From: Haloferula sp. BvORR071
GTDB taxonomy: Bacteria > Verrucomicrobiota > Verrucomicrobiia > Verrucomicrobiales > Akkermansiaceae
Direction of reading: 5' to 3'
Assembly: GCF_000739615.1 (NCBI RefSeq)
Contig: NZ_BATP01000047.1
Coordinates: 1-64,000, forward strand
Length of the DNA: 64,000 bases
Positions 17,183-26,905 of the stretch are shown here, in pieces. The notes beneath the pieces were generated by a model. It was not told the origin of the DNA, searched no databases, and saw only the letters and a program-made list of their open reading frames with translations. Position 1 is the first letter of the stretch. Each line of letters opens with the position of its first letter. The translations under genes and the position numbers were made by a program.

Positions 17183-20100
17183 ATGCTCGACCTGAAATCC
17201 AGCCCCTTCCTCCGCGCTGCGGCGGGAGTTCTCACCCTGTTGCCGATGGTCGCCGCTGCGATCGATTGGAGCGGCGCGACCGGACCCTTCGGCACCGGCT
17301 CGAACTGGGCGGGCGGCAATGTCCCCTCCGCCAACTCCGCGAACATCGCCAATAGCGGCACCGCGACCATCGCCGGCGGGAATAGCTTCAGCGTCACCAC
17401 GCTCTTTCTTGGCAATCACTCGGGCACGGGCTCGATCACGCAAAGCGGCGGTGCCATCACGTCGACCTCACAGGTCTCGATCGGCGGGGACAATGCCAAT
17501 GGTGGCACGGGCACCGGAAGCTACACCATTAGCGGCGGCACACTGACCAGTAGCGGTGGTGGTGAGTTCTGGGTCGGCTCGCGTGGTGGCACCGGGACCT
17601 TGACCCTGAGCGGAAATGCCGTGGTCAGCACCAACAGCACCACGAACATCGGTCGTGATGCCAGCGGCACGGGCACCTTGATCATTGGTGGCACTTCCGA
17701 GCTCAAGAGCGCGACGCAGGACATCAATGTCGGGGTGAATACCGGCAACTTCAACTCGAGCATCACTGTCCAGGACTCCGGCAAGCTCAGCTCCGGGAAT
17801 GAGCTCGCGGTCGGCCTGATCGGAAGCAATGCGACCCGCGGCAACCTGACGGTGAAGGACAGCGCCACCGTCACGAGCGCTGGCAGCCTGGTGGTCGGCA
17901 AGCTCGGGGTGCGCGGCGCGATGAACGTGAGCGGCGACAGCACGGTGAAGTCGGGAACCTATCTCATAGTCGGCACCGATAGCAGTGGCTCCAAGGGCGA
18001 GCTGACGATCGGCGGCAATGCGGTGGTGAATGCCGCCCGCCAGATCTGGTTGGGCAATTCCGGATCCACCGGCGCGATCACGCTCAATGGCGGCACGCTC
18101 AAGGTGCACTCCTACAATGGCGACGACGGTGGCGCGGGCATCTCCTTCCGCGGCAACAGCACGCTCACCTTGAATGGCGGGACTTTGGAGACACCTGGCT
18201 TCTACAAAACTTCCGGGACTGCCTCGGTGCTACTCAATGGCGGGCTGATCAAGGCCAACGCCGCGATCTCCGGCAACTTCTTCAACAACTTCGGCAGCAG
18301 CGATATTACCCTGCAAGCGGGTGGTGCGAAGTTCGATAGCAACGGCTACAGCCTCAGCATCGATACGCCGCTCTCCGGCAGCGGAGGCCTGATCAAGAGT
18401 GGAGCGGGAAGCCTGCTGCTGAACGGAGTGAACACCTTCACCGGCACCACGCAGGTCTCCGCCGGAACTCTAGGCGGCAATGGAAAGCTGACCGGAGCGC
18501 TCACGGTAGCAGCGGGTGCCACGCTCAACCCGGGCGTGGTGATCGGGACCTTCAGTGCGGGGCCGACGACGATTGCGGGCACCTATGCCTGCCAGGTCAG
18601 TGGCAACACCTGCGATCAACTGGTGGTCACGGGAGATCTCGATATCAGCGCCGGCAGCCTGGCGATCAGCAGCGTGAATCAACCTACTGCCCCGGCCCTG
18701 GTTATCGGAAGCTACAGCGGCGCGCAGCCCGCGCCCTTTGCGACGGTGAGCGGCATGCCGAGCGGCTATCAGCTCGACTACCACTATCAGGGCAGCGGCC
18801 AGATCGCGTTGGTGAGGACGGGTGGCACGGCCTTCGAGGAATGGATCGCGGCGGCTTTTCCGGGGCAGAGTGATCCCGCGGTCATTGGTCCCGATGCCGA
18901 TCCTGATCACGATGGCCGGGCGAATGCGCTGGAGTTCGCCCTGGGTGGAACGGCGGCGAATGGGAGTGATGCCGGCGCCTGCTACATGGTGCCCGCCACG
19001 ACTCCGGTCCTGACCATCGCGGTTCGCAGCGGCACGCCGGCCTTCACGGCAGGGCCTGCGCCCGCGGCGATGCGGGATGGATTCCTTTACACGGTTCGCG
19101 GCAGCCGCGATCTCGATAGCTCCGGTGCGGCGGTCACCCCGGTGGCCACCGTCACCACGGGGCTGCCGCCGGCTCCTGCCAACTACGAGTACCGTAGTTT
19201 CGCCATGGCGGGGGAGGGGGCACGCGGCTTCCTGCGCGTGGAGGTCAGCGCCTACAGCGGTGAAGATCTCAGTATCGGGAACTTCGACGGCAGCACTTAC
19301 GGCCCGACTTGGACGGCGACCGGAACCGCTTTCAGCCAAGGTCCGGCCAATGGCCCCTTGATCACCCAGCTCCAGATCCAGAATGCCGATGGCGGTGTGG
19401 CCAGCAGCGAGATCCAGGGCGACGGGCCGCAAGGGCATCTGATTTCCGCGGAGTTCACGATCCAACGCCGCTACATTTCCTTCAGCATCGCCGGGGGTGA
19501 CTACGAGCGCCACGCCTGTCTGAATCTACTCGTCGATGGCAAGATCATGAAGAGCGCCACCGGCCGCTACAGCGATTACCTGAATCCCGCTTCTTGGGAT
19601 GTCGGCCCATGGCTTGGCCGGACAGCGAGGATCGAGATCGTGGATGAAGCCAGCGGCGGTTGGGGGCATGTCAATGTCGGCCGGATCGAGCAGACGGATA
19701 CGCCCGCGGTGCTGCCGATCGACAAGGGCGTGCTCTATCAGGAAAGCCTGCGCCCGCAGCTGCACTTCACCGCGCGGCAGTGGACGATGGACCGCCTCAA
19801 TCCCGGCATGCGCCAGGAGGGCTGGCTGAATGATTTGAACGGGCTGGTTTACTACGAGGGCGAGTATCACCTCTTCGCCCAGCGCTGGAACAAGTGCTGG
19901 ATCCACGCGGTCAGCACGGACCTCGTCCACTGGACGGAGCTGGAGCCCGCCTTCTGGGAAGAGCAGCTTGATAGCGGCGTGCAGTCCGGATCCTGTGTGA
20001 TCGACTATGGGAACACCTCCGGCCTCGGCGCCGATCCGGCCCACCCCCCGATGGTCGCCTTCTGGTCGCGCAACGACAACAACAGCCACTGCATCTCCTA

Positions 20101-21049
20101 TAGCCTCGATAAAGGCCGCAGCTGGACCCACTACGTGGGCAATCCCATCCTGAGCTTCCCCGAGCGCGACCCGAAGGTCTTCCGCCATGCTGCCAGCAAC
20201 CAGTGGGTGATGGTGATGTATGGCAGCGGCAAGTATCACATCTTCACTTCGCCCGACCTGCTGCACTGGACCAACCAGAACCACCCGATCAACAACGCCT
20301 TCGAGTGCCCGGATTTCTTCGAGATCCCCTTGGCCGGCAACCCCGCGGTCAAGAAGTGGGCTCTCATTCATGCCGATAGCACCTACTCGCTCGGCACCTT
20401 TAGCGGCACGCAATTCACCGAGGAAACGCCGCGCATGCTCTGCGACTTCGGCGGCACCAATTTCTACGCCACGCAGAGCTTCAACAACACCGAGACCGGC
20501 GACGGCCGTCGGATTCAGATGGCCTGGATGCGCGGCTCGGATTTCCCCGGCATGCCCTTCAGTCAGCAGGTGTCCTTTCCTTGTGAGATGACCTTGCAGC
20601 AGACGCCCGGCGGCCTGCGCTTGTTCCGCCAGCCGGTGGCCGAGCTCTCCTTGTTGGAAAATCCCGGGCAAAGCTGGAGCAACCTCAGCCTCACGGCCGG
20701 CCAGCAGATGCCGCTGGCGGCGAGCGGCGATCTCTATCGCATCCGTGCCCAGCTCAGCATCCCTGCGGGCGCGACGTTCAGCTTCAATCTCCGCGGCTTT
20801 AACGTCACGCTCACTTCAACCTCGCTGAATGCCGGGACCGGGGCCAATGCCGTCCAAGGCCAGCTCACGAGCGTGGAGTTCCTGGTGGATCGCGCCTCGG
20901 TCGAGTCCTTCGCCAATGGCGGCGAGCTCTCCTGCACCCGCTACTTCCAGCCGAGTGCTGCGGGAATTTCCATGAGCGCCAGCGGCGGCACGGTGACCCT
21001 CCAGTCGCTCAGCGTCGTACCGCTCAAGTCGATGTGGGAAGGGTTGTGA
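17183..21049 (+). CDS. Secreted beta-helix passenger fused to a GH32 (fructan hydrolase-type) domain
   Basis: The protein has about 1288 residues: a signal peptide (about 1-28) and then roughly 380 residues of Gly/Ser/Thr-rich beta-strand repeats. These end in an autotransporter-associated repeat (GLIKSGAGSLLLNGVNTFTG). A D-x-D-x-D-G segment (DADPDHDGRANALEF) and a linker domain follow. The C-terminal half, from about residue 850, is GH32. It has WLNDLNG (nucleophile about D884), ERDPKV (about D996), ECPDFFEIP (acid/base about E1041) and a C-terminal beta-sandwich with VEFLVDRASVESF. GH32 enzymes hydrolyse fructans such as levan, inulin or sucrose. There is no beta-barrel, so export is not a classical autotransporter. 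ATG 17183 is preferred over TTG 17162. Confidence 0.88.
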   Translation: MLDLKSSPFLRAAAGVLTLLPMVAAAIDWSGATGPFGTGSNWAGGNVPSANSANIANSGTATIAGGNSFSVTTLFLGNHSGTGSITQSGGAITSTSQVSIGGDNANGGTGTGSYTISGGTLTSSGGGEFWVGSRGGTGTLTLSGNAVVSTNSTTNIGRDASGTGTLIIGGTSELKSATQDINVGVNTGNFNSSITVQDSGKLSSGNELAVGLIGSNATRGNLTVKDSATVTSAGSLVVGKLGVRGAMNVSGDSTVKSGTYLIVGTDSSGSKGELTIGGNAVVNAARQIWLGNSGSTGAITLNGGTLKVHSYNGDDGGAGISFRGNSTLTLNGGTLETPGFYKTSGTASVLLNGGLIKANAAISGNFFNNFGSSDITLQAGGAKFDSNGYSLSIDTPLSGSGGLIKSGAGSLLLNGVNTFTGTTQVSAGTLGGNGKLTGALTVAAGATLNPGVVIGTFSAGPTTIAGTYACQVSGNTCDQLVVTGDLDISAGSLAISSVNQPTAPALVIGSYSGAQPAPFATVSGMPSGYQLDYHYQGSGQIALVRTGGTAFEEWIAAAFPGQSDPAVIGPDADPDHDGRANALEFALGGTAANGSDAGACYMVPATTPVLTIAVRSGTPAFTAGPAPAAMRDGFLYTVRGSRDLDSSGAAVTPVATVTTGLPPAPANYEYRSFAMAGEGARGFLRVEVSAYSGEDLSIGNFDGSTYGPTWTATGTAFSQGPANGPLITQLQIQNADGGVASSEIQGDGPQGHLISAEFTIQRRYISFSIAGGDYERHACLNLLVDGKIMKSATGRYSDYLNPASWDVGPWLGRTARIEIVDEASGGWGHVNVGRIEQTDTPAVLPIDKGVLYQESLRPQLHFTARQWTMDRLNPGMRQEGWLNDLNGLVYYEGEYHLFAQRWNKCWIHAVSTDLVHWTELEPAFWEEQLDSGVQSGSCVIDYGNTSGLGADPAHPPMVAFWSRNDNNSHCISYSLDKGRSWTHYVGNPILSFPERDPKVFRHAASNQWVMVMYGSGKYHIFTSPDLLHWTNQNHPINNAFECPDFFEIPLAGNPAVKKWALIHADSTYSLGTFSGTQFTEETPRMLCDFGGTNFYATQSFNNTETGDGRRIQMAWMRGSDFPGMPFSQQVSFPCEMTLQQTPGGLRLFRQPVAELSLLENPGQSWSNLSLTAGQQMPLAASGDLYRIRAQLSIPAGATFSFNLRGFNVTLTSTSLNAGTGANAVQGQLTSVEFLVDRASVESFANGGELSCTRYFQPSAAGISMSASGGTVTLQSLSVVPLKSMWEGL

Positions 21050-21061
21050 TGGGGCGGCTCC

Positions 21062-22135
21062 TCACGGCGCGGTCACCTTCAGCCGGATGAAACCCTCTAC
21101 CGCGGTGGTGGCGATGCTGAAGACATGTTGATTGCCACTCCCGGTATCCGCCACCGGCGTCCAGCTCCCGGCTTGCAAGGTGGCGGAGCTTTCCGCTCCG
21201 TAGGTGATTCCCGATACTTCTGCCGGCTGAGTGAAGCTGATCGTGAAATTGCTCCCGCTCACTTGGCCCTGGGGGAGCTGCACGGAGTTGCCCTTGGTTG
21301 GATCGAGGCCGAAGCCGAATTCCAGCAGGTTGACCAGGCCGTCCTTGTCGAAGTCGAAGTCATCCGCCGCGTTGCCAGCGTTCGCGGTGGTTCCGAAGTA
21401 AGTCTGCCGCCACGCCTGCAGTGCGGTCAGGGCGACAGGAAGCGTGAAGGAGCCGCCATTGTTCTTGATGACCGTTGCAGGATTCGCCGTCAGCGCGTAG
21501 TCGGCCAGATTGCTCGTGCTTGCCGCGGTCGCGGCACCCGTGAAGTGGATGCCCTGGGCTCCGGAGCTTGGCAGTGGGTCAGCGAAGGGCGGGCCGAAAT
21601 TCGCGTTCGCGTCGTTGGTGAGGTCACCGGTATTGGGGCCGGTATAGTTGGCACCTCCCCAAGAGAGGGACCAGTAGATCGTGCCCGGCGTGGCCACGGT
21701 CCCGCCATCGACCTCGAAGGTCAGGCGGCCCGCCGCAAGATAGGAAGCAGGGATCGGAGTGGCCAGCGTGAAGTCCGGCGCGAAGCTCGGCTGGGTGGCC
21801 TGCATTGCGGTGGTGAAGGCTGATGTCGCCAGCAGGATGTGCGAGCCTGAAGTAGAGACCGCGACATCCGACGCGATGTTCAAGAGTAAGACCCGGTTGC
21901 CTCCTGCCGCATCGGCCGCCCACAGGCTGGTGGAACTCACCAGATTCTGCCCCGACGATCTCATCCGCAATTGGATCGCTTGGGCTGCCGTGTTGCCATT
22001 CACGCTGCCGATCACCTGTTCGATCTGCATGAGATGGAAGCTCGCGGAGGCGGTGGAAGCGAAGCCTGAAAGGGCTGATAGAAGGACAGCGGCGGTCAGG
22101 AGCCTCTGCCACAGCGGGAGGGAAGGATTATTCAT
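21062..22135 (-). CDS. Secreted protein with calcium-binding-like C-terminal signature
   Basis: This 357-residue protein starts with a signal peptide (LLTAAVLLSALSGFASTASA). The main domain, at about 33-200, begins SFHLMQIEQVIGSVNGNTAAQ; it is beta-rich and not recognised by family name. A later region carries DDFDFDKDGLVNLLEFGFG, the D-x-D-x-D-G loop plus LEF-G signature that recurs on other secreted proteins in this window, followed by a final beta domain. It may bind calcium or serve a shared secretion route. It is convergent with the GH32 fusion, with 12 bases between their stop codons. Confidence 0.7.
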   Translation of the reverse strand: MNNPSLPLWQRLLTAAVLLSALSGFASTASASFHLMQIEQVIGSVNGNTAAQAIQLRMRSSGQNLVSSTSLWAADAAGGNRVLLLNIASDVAVSTSGSHILLATSAFTTAMQATQPSFAPDFTLATPIPASYLAAGRLTFEVDGGTVATPGTIYWSLSWGGANYTGPNTGDLTNDANANFGPPFADPLPSSGAQGIHFTGAATAASTSNLADYALTANPATVIKNNGGSFTLPVALTALQAWRQTYFGTTANAGNAADDFDFDKDGLVNLLEFGFGLDPTKGNSVQLPQGQVSGSNFTISFTQPAEVSGITYGAESSATLQAGSWTPVADTGSGNQHVFSIATTAVEGFIRLKVTAP

Positions 22136-22315
22136 GGTGGAAGGGAAGGAAGGTTCCCGGAATTCCTAGAGTAGCCTTAACATGCTCGCTCCACCGGCGG
22201 ATGACAACGATCGAGGTGGTGCCGGTTTGTAGCAGTGGATGCTGGGCCGCAAATCTCCCTGCGAGACCGCGCGCAAATTCCCGTATCGTGATCTCGACCT
22301 GCCCATCCCTTTGTC

Positions 22316-24397
22316 ATGCTCACGCGCCGCCTCGCCTTACCTGCTGCCCTTCTCGTTCTAGGCTCCTCCACGCTTGTGCTGCATGCCGACGGCGCCGCGG
22401 ACAACCTCGCCGACAAGGTCCGCCCGATCCCGCCGCCGGGTGTGGCGATCCCGGACGATCAGCGCGCCTCCCTAACAGCCGAAACCGCCCGCCTCGGCGC
22501 GGCGATCGAGGCCGCCCGCACGAGCCTAGCGGGGAAGCCTGTGCTCGCCTATCTCCCCGACGTCCAGATCTTCCACAAGGCGGTCGATTGGGCACTGCGC
22601 TACGACGAGTTCTACGAGGCCAAGCAAAGCGAGTGGGCCACGGAGCAGTTGAAGCAAGGCTTCTCCCGCCTGGAGGCACTGATCCAGGGCAAGACCCCGT
22701 GGCTGGAGCAGATCGGCCTGGTGCCACGCGGCTACCTCTCGAAGATTGATGGCAGCGTGCAGCCCTTCGGCTTGGTCGTGCCGCCCTCCTTCAGTGCGAA
22801 TTCTCCCCACCGCTGGCGTCTCGATAGCTGGTTCCACGGTCGCGGCGAGAAGCTCAGCGAGCTCGACTTCATCCATCAACGCATGACCCAGGCGGGCGAG
22901 TTCACGCCGCAGGATACCCTCGTGCTTCATCCCTACGGCCGCTACTGCAATGGCCAGCGCTTCGCCGGCGAGACCGACTTCTTCGAAGCGCTCGATGTCG
23001 TGAAGCGCGACTACCGCATCGATGAGGACCGCATCATCGTGCGCGGCTTCTCCCTTGGCGGTGCGGCCTGCTGGCACATTGCGACCCATCATGCCTGGGA
23101 GTGGTGCGCGGCGAATCCCGGCGCGGGCTTCAGCGAGACGGAGGAGTTCCTCAACAACTTCCAAGGCGAGGCGCTGAAGCCCTATGCGTGGGAGCGGACT
23201 CTGTGGAATCTCTATGACTCCACTGTGGTGGCGCGGAACCTAGTGAATTGTCCTACCGTCGCCTACAGTGGAGAGATCGATAAGCAGAAGCAAGCGGCCG
23301 ACCGGATGGCCGGGATCATCGGCGCGAACGACAGCGGGATCTTCCTGCGCCATGTTATCGGCCCGAAGACAGCACACAGCTACGAGAAGGGCGCGAAGGC
23401 CATCGTAGCCGACGCCATCGACACCATCGCAGAGGGCGGGCGCAGGCGGGTGCCACGTGAGGTTTACTGGGAGACCTACTCGCTGAAGACGAACCGTGAT
23501 GCATGGATCGAGATCGATGCGCTCGGCGAGCACTGGCAGCCCGCCTCCATCCGCGGTTCCTTCTCGACGGCGGGCTTCCTCATCGATGCGACAAATGTCG
23601 GCGCCTTCACCCTGCGTTTTGATCCCGGGACTTTCCCCGAGGAAATCGGGCGCTCCTTCGGGGTCGATATCCGGGATGCCGCCGGTGGTGAGGATGCCAG
23701 ATACGAGAGCGCCATCGAGGGGGAGATCACCCGGCCTTCGGACCGCTCGTTGCGGATGAGCTTCGTCCGCCAGGCCGATGGGAAGTGGCGCGCAGCCCCG
23801 GACAAGGCCGAGGGCTTGCGCAAGAAGCGCGACCTCCAAGGCCCTATCGACGACGCCTTCATGGACTCCTTCATCTTCGTCCGCCCCACTGGCAAGGCGG
23901 CGAACGAGAAGGCCGGTGCCTGGGCGAGCGCCGAGCTCGACCGCGCCATCCGCGAATGGCGCAAGCAGTTCCGCGGCGATGTCCGGATCAAGGACGACAC
24001 TGCAGTCACCGAGGAAGACATCCGCTCCGCGAACCTGATCCTCTGGGGTGATCCCACCTCGAATGCCCTCATGGCCAAGGTCGGCCCGCAACTGCCTCTG
24101 AAGTGGGATGCTGGCAACATCCAAGCCGGTGAGAAGAGCTTCCCCGCCGCGGACCACGCCTTGGTCTGCATCTACCCGAACCCGCTCAACCCCGAGCGCT
24201 ACGTGGTCTTCAACAGCAGCTTCACCTTCCGCGAGTACGACTACCTCAACAACGCCCGCCAGACTCCGAAGCTGCCAGACTGGGCGGTGATCGACCTGAA
24301 TACCCCGGCGAACAGCCGTTACCCCGGAGCGATCCCCGCCGCGGGCTTCTTCGGCGAGAAGTGGGAGTTCAAGGGCTCGCTTGGAGAGAAGCGCTAG
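22316..24397 (+). CDS. Secreted alpha/beta-hydrolase (prolyl oligopeptidase-like serine hydrolase)
   Basis: This 693-residue protein has an N-terminal signal peptide (MLTRRLALPAALLVLGSSTL). An alpha/beta-hydrolase core follows, with the nucleophile elbow GFSLGGAACW (Ser about 246), a YSGEIDKQK acidic segment and a late HSYEKGAKA His. The C-terminal third includes LILWGDPTSNALMAKV and FNSSFTFREYDYLNN, a segment typical of large secreted hydrolases of planctomycetes and verrucomicrobia. The substrate is likely an ester or peptide bond outside the cytoplasm. It sits among secreted proteins but not in an obvious operon. Confidence 0.82.
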   Translation: MLTRRLALPAALLVLGSSTLVLHADGAADNLADKVRPIPPPGVAIPDDQRASLTAETARLGAAIEAARTSLAGKPVLAYLPDVQIFHKAVDWALRYDEFYEAKQSEWATEQLKQGFSRLEALIQGKTPWLEQIGLVPRGYLSKIDGSVQPFGLVVPPSFSANSPHRWRLDSWFHGRGEKLSELDFIHQRMTQAGEFTPQDTLVLHPYGRYCNGQRFAGETDFFEALDVVKRDYRIDEDRIIVRGFSLGGAACWHIATHHAWEWCAANPGAGFSETEEFLNNFQGEALKPYAWERTLWNLYDSTVVARNLVNCPTVAYSGEIDKQKQAADRMAGIIGANDSGIFLRHVIGPKTAHSYEKGAKAIVADAIDTIAEGGRRRVPREVYWETYSLKTNRDAWIEIDALGEHWQPASIRGSFSTAGFLIDATNVGAFTLRFDPGTFPEEIGRSFGVDIRDAAGGEDARYESAIEGEITRPSDRSLRMSFVRQADGKWRAAPDKAEGLRKKRDLQGPIDDAFMDSFIFVRPTGKAANEKAGAWASAELDRAIREWRKQFRGDVRIKDDTAVTEEDIRSANLILWGDPTSNALMAKVGPQLPLKWDAGNIQAGEKSFPAADHALVCIYPNPLNPERYVVFNSSFTFREYDYLNNARQTPKLPDWAVIDLNTPANSRYPGAIPAAGFFGEKWEFKGSLGEKR

Positions 24398-24423
24398 GCA
24401 GCGCTCTAACCAATATCCTTGAA

Positions 24424-24520
24424 AAGGCGGGATGCTTATGCCATCCCCGCCGTGGGTCGCTGCTGACTTGATATGCGGGAGTTTTCTCCTGATATCTGAC
24501 CCGCGCTGTCACGGCGCGGG
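24424..24520. terminator. Two hairpins after the secreted hydrolase
   Basis: GGCGG-GATG and CATC-CCCGCC form a one-bulge stem at about 24426-24452, and CCCGCGC-tgtcacg-GCGCGGG forms a perfect stem at 24500-24520. Neither is followed by a clear T run, so a terminator role is plausible but not certain. Confidence 0.4.
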
Positions 24521-24623
24521 CAAGAGTCCTTGGCGAGCCGGTCTTTTCTAGCCGGGGCGTGGACGGCCCAGCCGTCGCGCTCCCGGTCTGCTGCTCTTGG
24601 CCAGTTTCCCCCCGCTCGGTCCT

Positions 24624-26102
24624 ATGATCCCCCGCTGCCCGCTCAGCGCCTTCCTCAGGCGTGCAATCTTGCTCCTTCTCCTTTCGGCGTTCTGCGCCGC
24701 ACTTGCTCCAGTCGCCAGTGCCCAGAGTGTCTGGGGCGGCACCATGAGCTGGACCCAGACCGGACCCAAGACGGTCAATGTCGAGGTCACCCGGACCATC
24801 CGGCGTGGTCTCTATCCTGCGGTAAATGTTGGCGATACGATCAACACGGGATCCCTACTAAACTTCGGCGATGCGGGCCTTACCGCCGTCAATCTGGTCG
24901 TCACCTCGATCGATGCGGCCCGTGACAAGATGGTGACGAGCGGAGTCTTCCCGCATACCTATACCTTCAGCGGGAGTGGCAGTTTCACCGCATTCACTTC
25001 CACTTGCTGCCGTCCCGCTCCTTTGCCGGCGAACGGCAGCAGCGGGATCGACATGCGGCTGAGCGCCCAGGTGATCCTCGCGGAGAATGTCCCCGTCCGG
25101 AGTTCGCCGCGGGTCTATCTACCGGCTCAGGTGCTATACGCTCCCACCGGTGCGCCGTTGTCCTTTGCCATTCCGGCTTCGGATCCGGATGGCGATAGCT
25201 TCGGCTATCGCTTCGCCACCACGCCGGAGAGCTCCTTGACGACTCCGATTCCCACCGGTGCCACGCTGGATGCCAGCACCGGAGTCTTCACGCTGCCTGC
25301 CCAAGCCGCGGCGATCCGCCAGTGCGTGCAGGTGATCCTGGATGATGGCGAGGGCACTTCCTCTGTGGACATGGTATTCAGCTTTCTTGGCTACGCTACG
25401 GCTCCGCCTGCCTTCACGAGTCTGCCCGCAGGGAGAAATGTGATCGGCTACATCGGCCAGAATACAGACTTCCAGATCGCGGCCGTTGATCCAGAACTCA
25501 CACCTTCGGATGCCACCGATATCGTCTTTGGGGCTCTTCCTCCCGGCCTCAGCCTCCTGTCTTCCGTGCCCTCCGGGGCGAACTCGAATACCCGCACCTT
25601 GAACATGCGCTGGTCCCCTCAGCCCGGGCAGACCACGGGGGCCTCCGCAATGACCTTCATGGCCATCAATCCCACAGGCGAAGCTGCGCTTACGACCCTG
25701 ACCTTCACCGTCGTCACGCCTTATGCCGCGTGGGCGGCCACCGCTTTCCCTGCGGAGAGCCTTGCCAATCAACGGGAGCCGGGAGACGACCCGGATGGCG
25801 ACGGCACTGTAAACGGGCTCGAGTTCGTCACTGGCGGCAATCCGTTGGTCGCAGCCCCACTTTTCACCAGCGAGCGCAATGCTACCGAATTGATCCTCAG
25901 TTACCCACGAAGGCGGAGCGTGCCGGTTGGCGCGGATCGCCCGCAGGTTTCAGTGGATCTCACTGGATGGCTTCCCGCCACCGGTCTCCAGCGTGAGGTC
26001 CTGCCCCTCGATGACACACGCGACCAGATCCGCCTGCATCTGCCGCTTGGCCCGCAGGCCCAGCAATTCCTGCGGGTGGTCTTCGACGAGGGTGCGTTCT
26101 AG
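24624..26102 (+). CDS. Secreted Ig/cadherin-like repeat protein
   Basis: This 492-residue protein has a signal peptide (AILLLLLSAFCAALAPVASA) followed by beta-rich domains. One has a cadherin-like loop with IPASDPDGDSFGYRF and QVILDDGEG; a second putative-Ig type domain contains AVDPELTPSDATDIVFGALP. Near the C-terminus is the window's recurring signature PGDDPDGDGTVNGLEFVTGG. A Cys pair in STCCRPAP may form disulfides. The function is unknown, probably surface binding or structural. ATG 24624 is preferred to TTG 24597 because the signal peptide starts there. Confidence 0.7.
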   Translation: MIPRCPLSAFLRRAILLLLLSAFCAALAPVASAQSVWGGTMSWTQTGPKTVNVEVTRTIRRGLYPAVNVGDTINTGSLLNFGDAGLTAVNLVVTSIDAARDKMVTSGVFPHTYTFSGSGSFTAFTSTCCRPAPLPANGSSGIDMRLSAQVILAENVPVRSSPRVYLPAQVLYAPTGAPLSFAIPASDPDGDSFGYRFATTPESSLTTPIPTGATLDASTGVFTLPAQAAAIRQCVQVILDDGEGTSSVDMVFSFLGYATAPPAFTSLPAGRNVIGYIGQNTDFQIAAVDPELTPSDATDIVFGALPPGLSLLSSVPSGANSNTRTLNMRWSPQPGQTTGASAMTFMAINPTGEAALTTLTFTVVTPYAAWAATAFPAESLANQREPGDDPDGDGTVNGLEFVTGGNPLVAAPLFTSERNATELILSYPRRRSVPVGADRPQVSVDLTGWLPATGLQREVLPLDDTRDQIRLHLPLGPQAQQFLRVVFDEGAF

Positions 26103-26203
26103 ATGAACTGGATTTAACGGGAATTTCCCCTGGGCCGATCCCTCCCACCCAAATCTTTCATCGGGCTTTGCAGATCCTAAACCATCGTTTATAGACCTCC
26201 GCC

Positions 26204-26905
26204 ATGCCGAGCGATTTCTTCGATCCATCGGGCCTCCTGGAGAACGGCGGCCCGATTCTCTGGCTGCAGGCGGCCCTCGCATTTTTCGGGGCGGTGTTTG
26301 TGATCGAGCGGCTGTTTTTCTTCCACCGCGCCCGCATCAATGTGGGCGACCTGCTGGTCGGTCTCTCGAACCACGTCCGCCGCAAGGCTTACGCCGAGGC
26401 TAGCCACGAAGCGGCCCGCGCCCCCGGCCCGGTCGCCCGGGTCGCTCATTCGGTCCTGCTGCGGCACTCGATGGAGCGCCCGGACCTGCGTGATATCGCC
26501 CAAGAAGCTGGGCAGCTGGAGGTCCCGCGGATTGAGAAGAACCTCCGGGCGATCCTCGCCGTTTCCGTGCTGGCCCCGCTGACCGGAATGCTCGGAACGG
26601 TCCTCGGCCTGGCGGAGACTTTTCAGCGGATGACCGAGCGGAGCGGGGCGGCGGCAGGCACTTCCGAGCTGGCCTCCGGGGTTCTGATGGCGCTGGTAAC
26701 CACCGCGGTGGGCCTGACGATCGCGATCCCCGCCTACCTTTTCTACCTCTACTTCCTCGGCCGGGCGAAGCGGCTCTTCCACCGCATCGAGCGCACCGGG
26801 ATCGAGATGGTGAATATGATTTGCGACGCCCGCGCAGATACCGGAATCGTCTCGATGCGGGATGAACTTGAAGCCCGCCGCCGGGAAGAACGCAGCAAGA
26901 AGTGA
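26204..26905 (+). CDS. exbB: MotA/TolQ/ExbB proton channel family protein
   Basis: The protein has 233 residues. Three membrane segments lie at about 16-36 (LWLQAALAFFGAVFVIERLF), 118-140 (AVSVLAPLTGMLGTVLGLAETF) and 160-182 (ALVTTAVGLTIAIPAYLFYLYF), with a basic cytoplasmic loop between the first two. LTGMLGTVLG and the Thr-rich third helix are the ExbB/TolQ proton-path signatures. With ExbD it forms the inner-membrane motor that energises TonB-dependent transport or Tol function. It is the first gene of a four-gene block; its TGA overlaps the next ATG by one base. Confidence 0.88.
   Translation: MPSDFFDPSGLLENGGPILWLQAALAFFGAVFVIERLFFFHRARINVGDLLVGLSNHVRRKAYAEASHEAARAPGPVARVAHSVLLRHSMERPDLRDIAQEAGQLEVPRIEKNLRAILAVSVLAPLTGMLGTVLGLAETFQRMTERSGAAAGTSELASGVLMALVTTAVGLTIAIPAYLFYLYFLGRAKRLFHRIERTGIEMVNMICDARADTGIVSMRDELEARRREERSKK

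Noticed and set aside
17300..18500. Possible CRISPR-like or tandem DNA repeat
   Set aside because: The repeated GGCGGC and ACCGG words come from Gly/Ser/Thr-rich beta repeats. There is no constant repeat with unique spacers.
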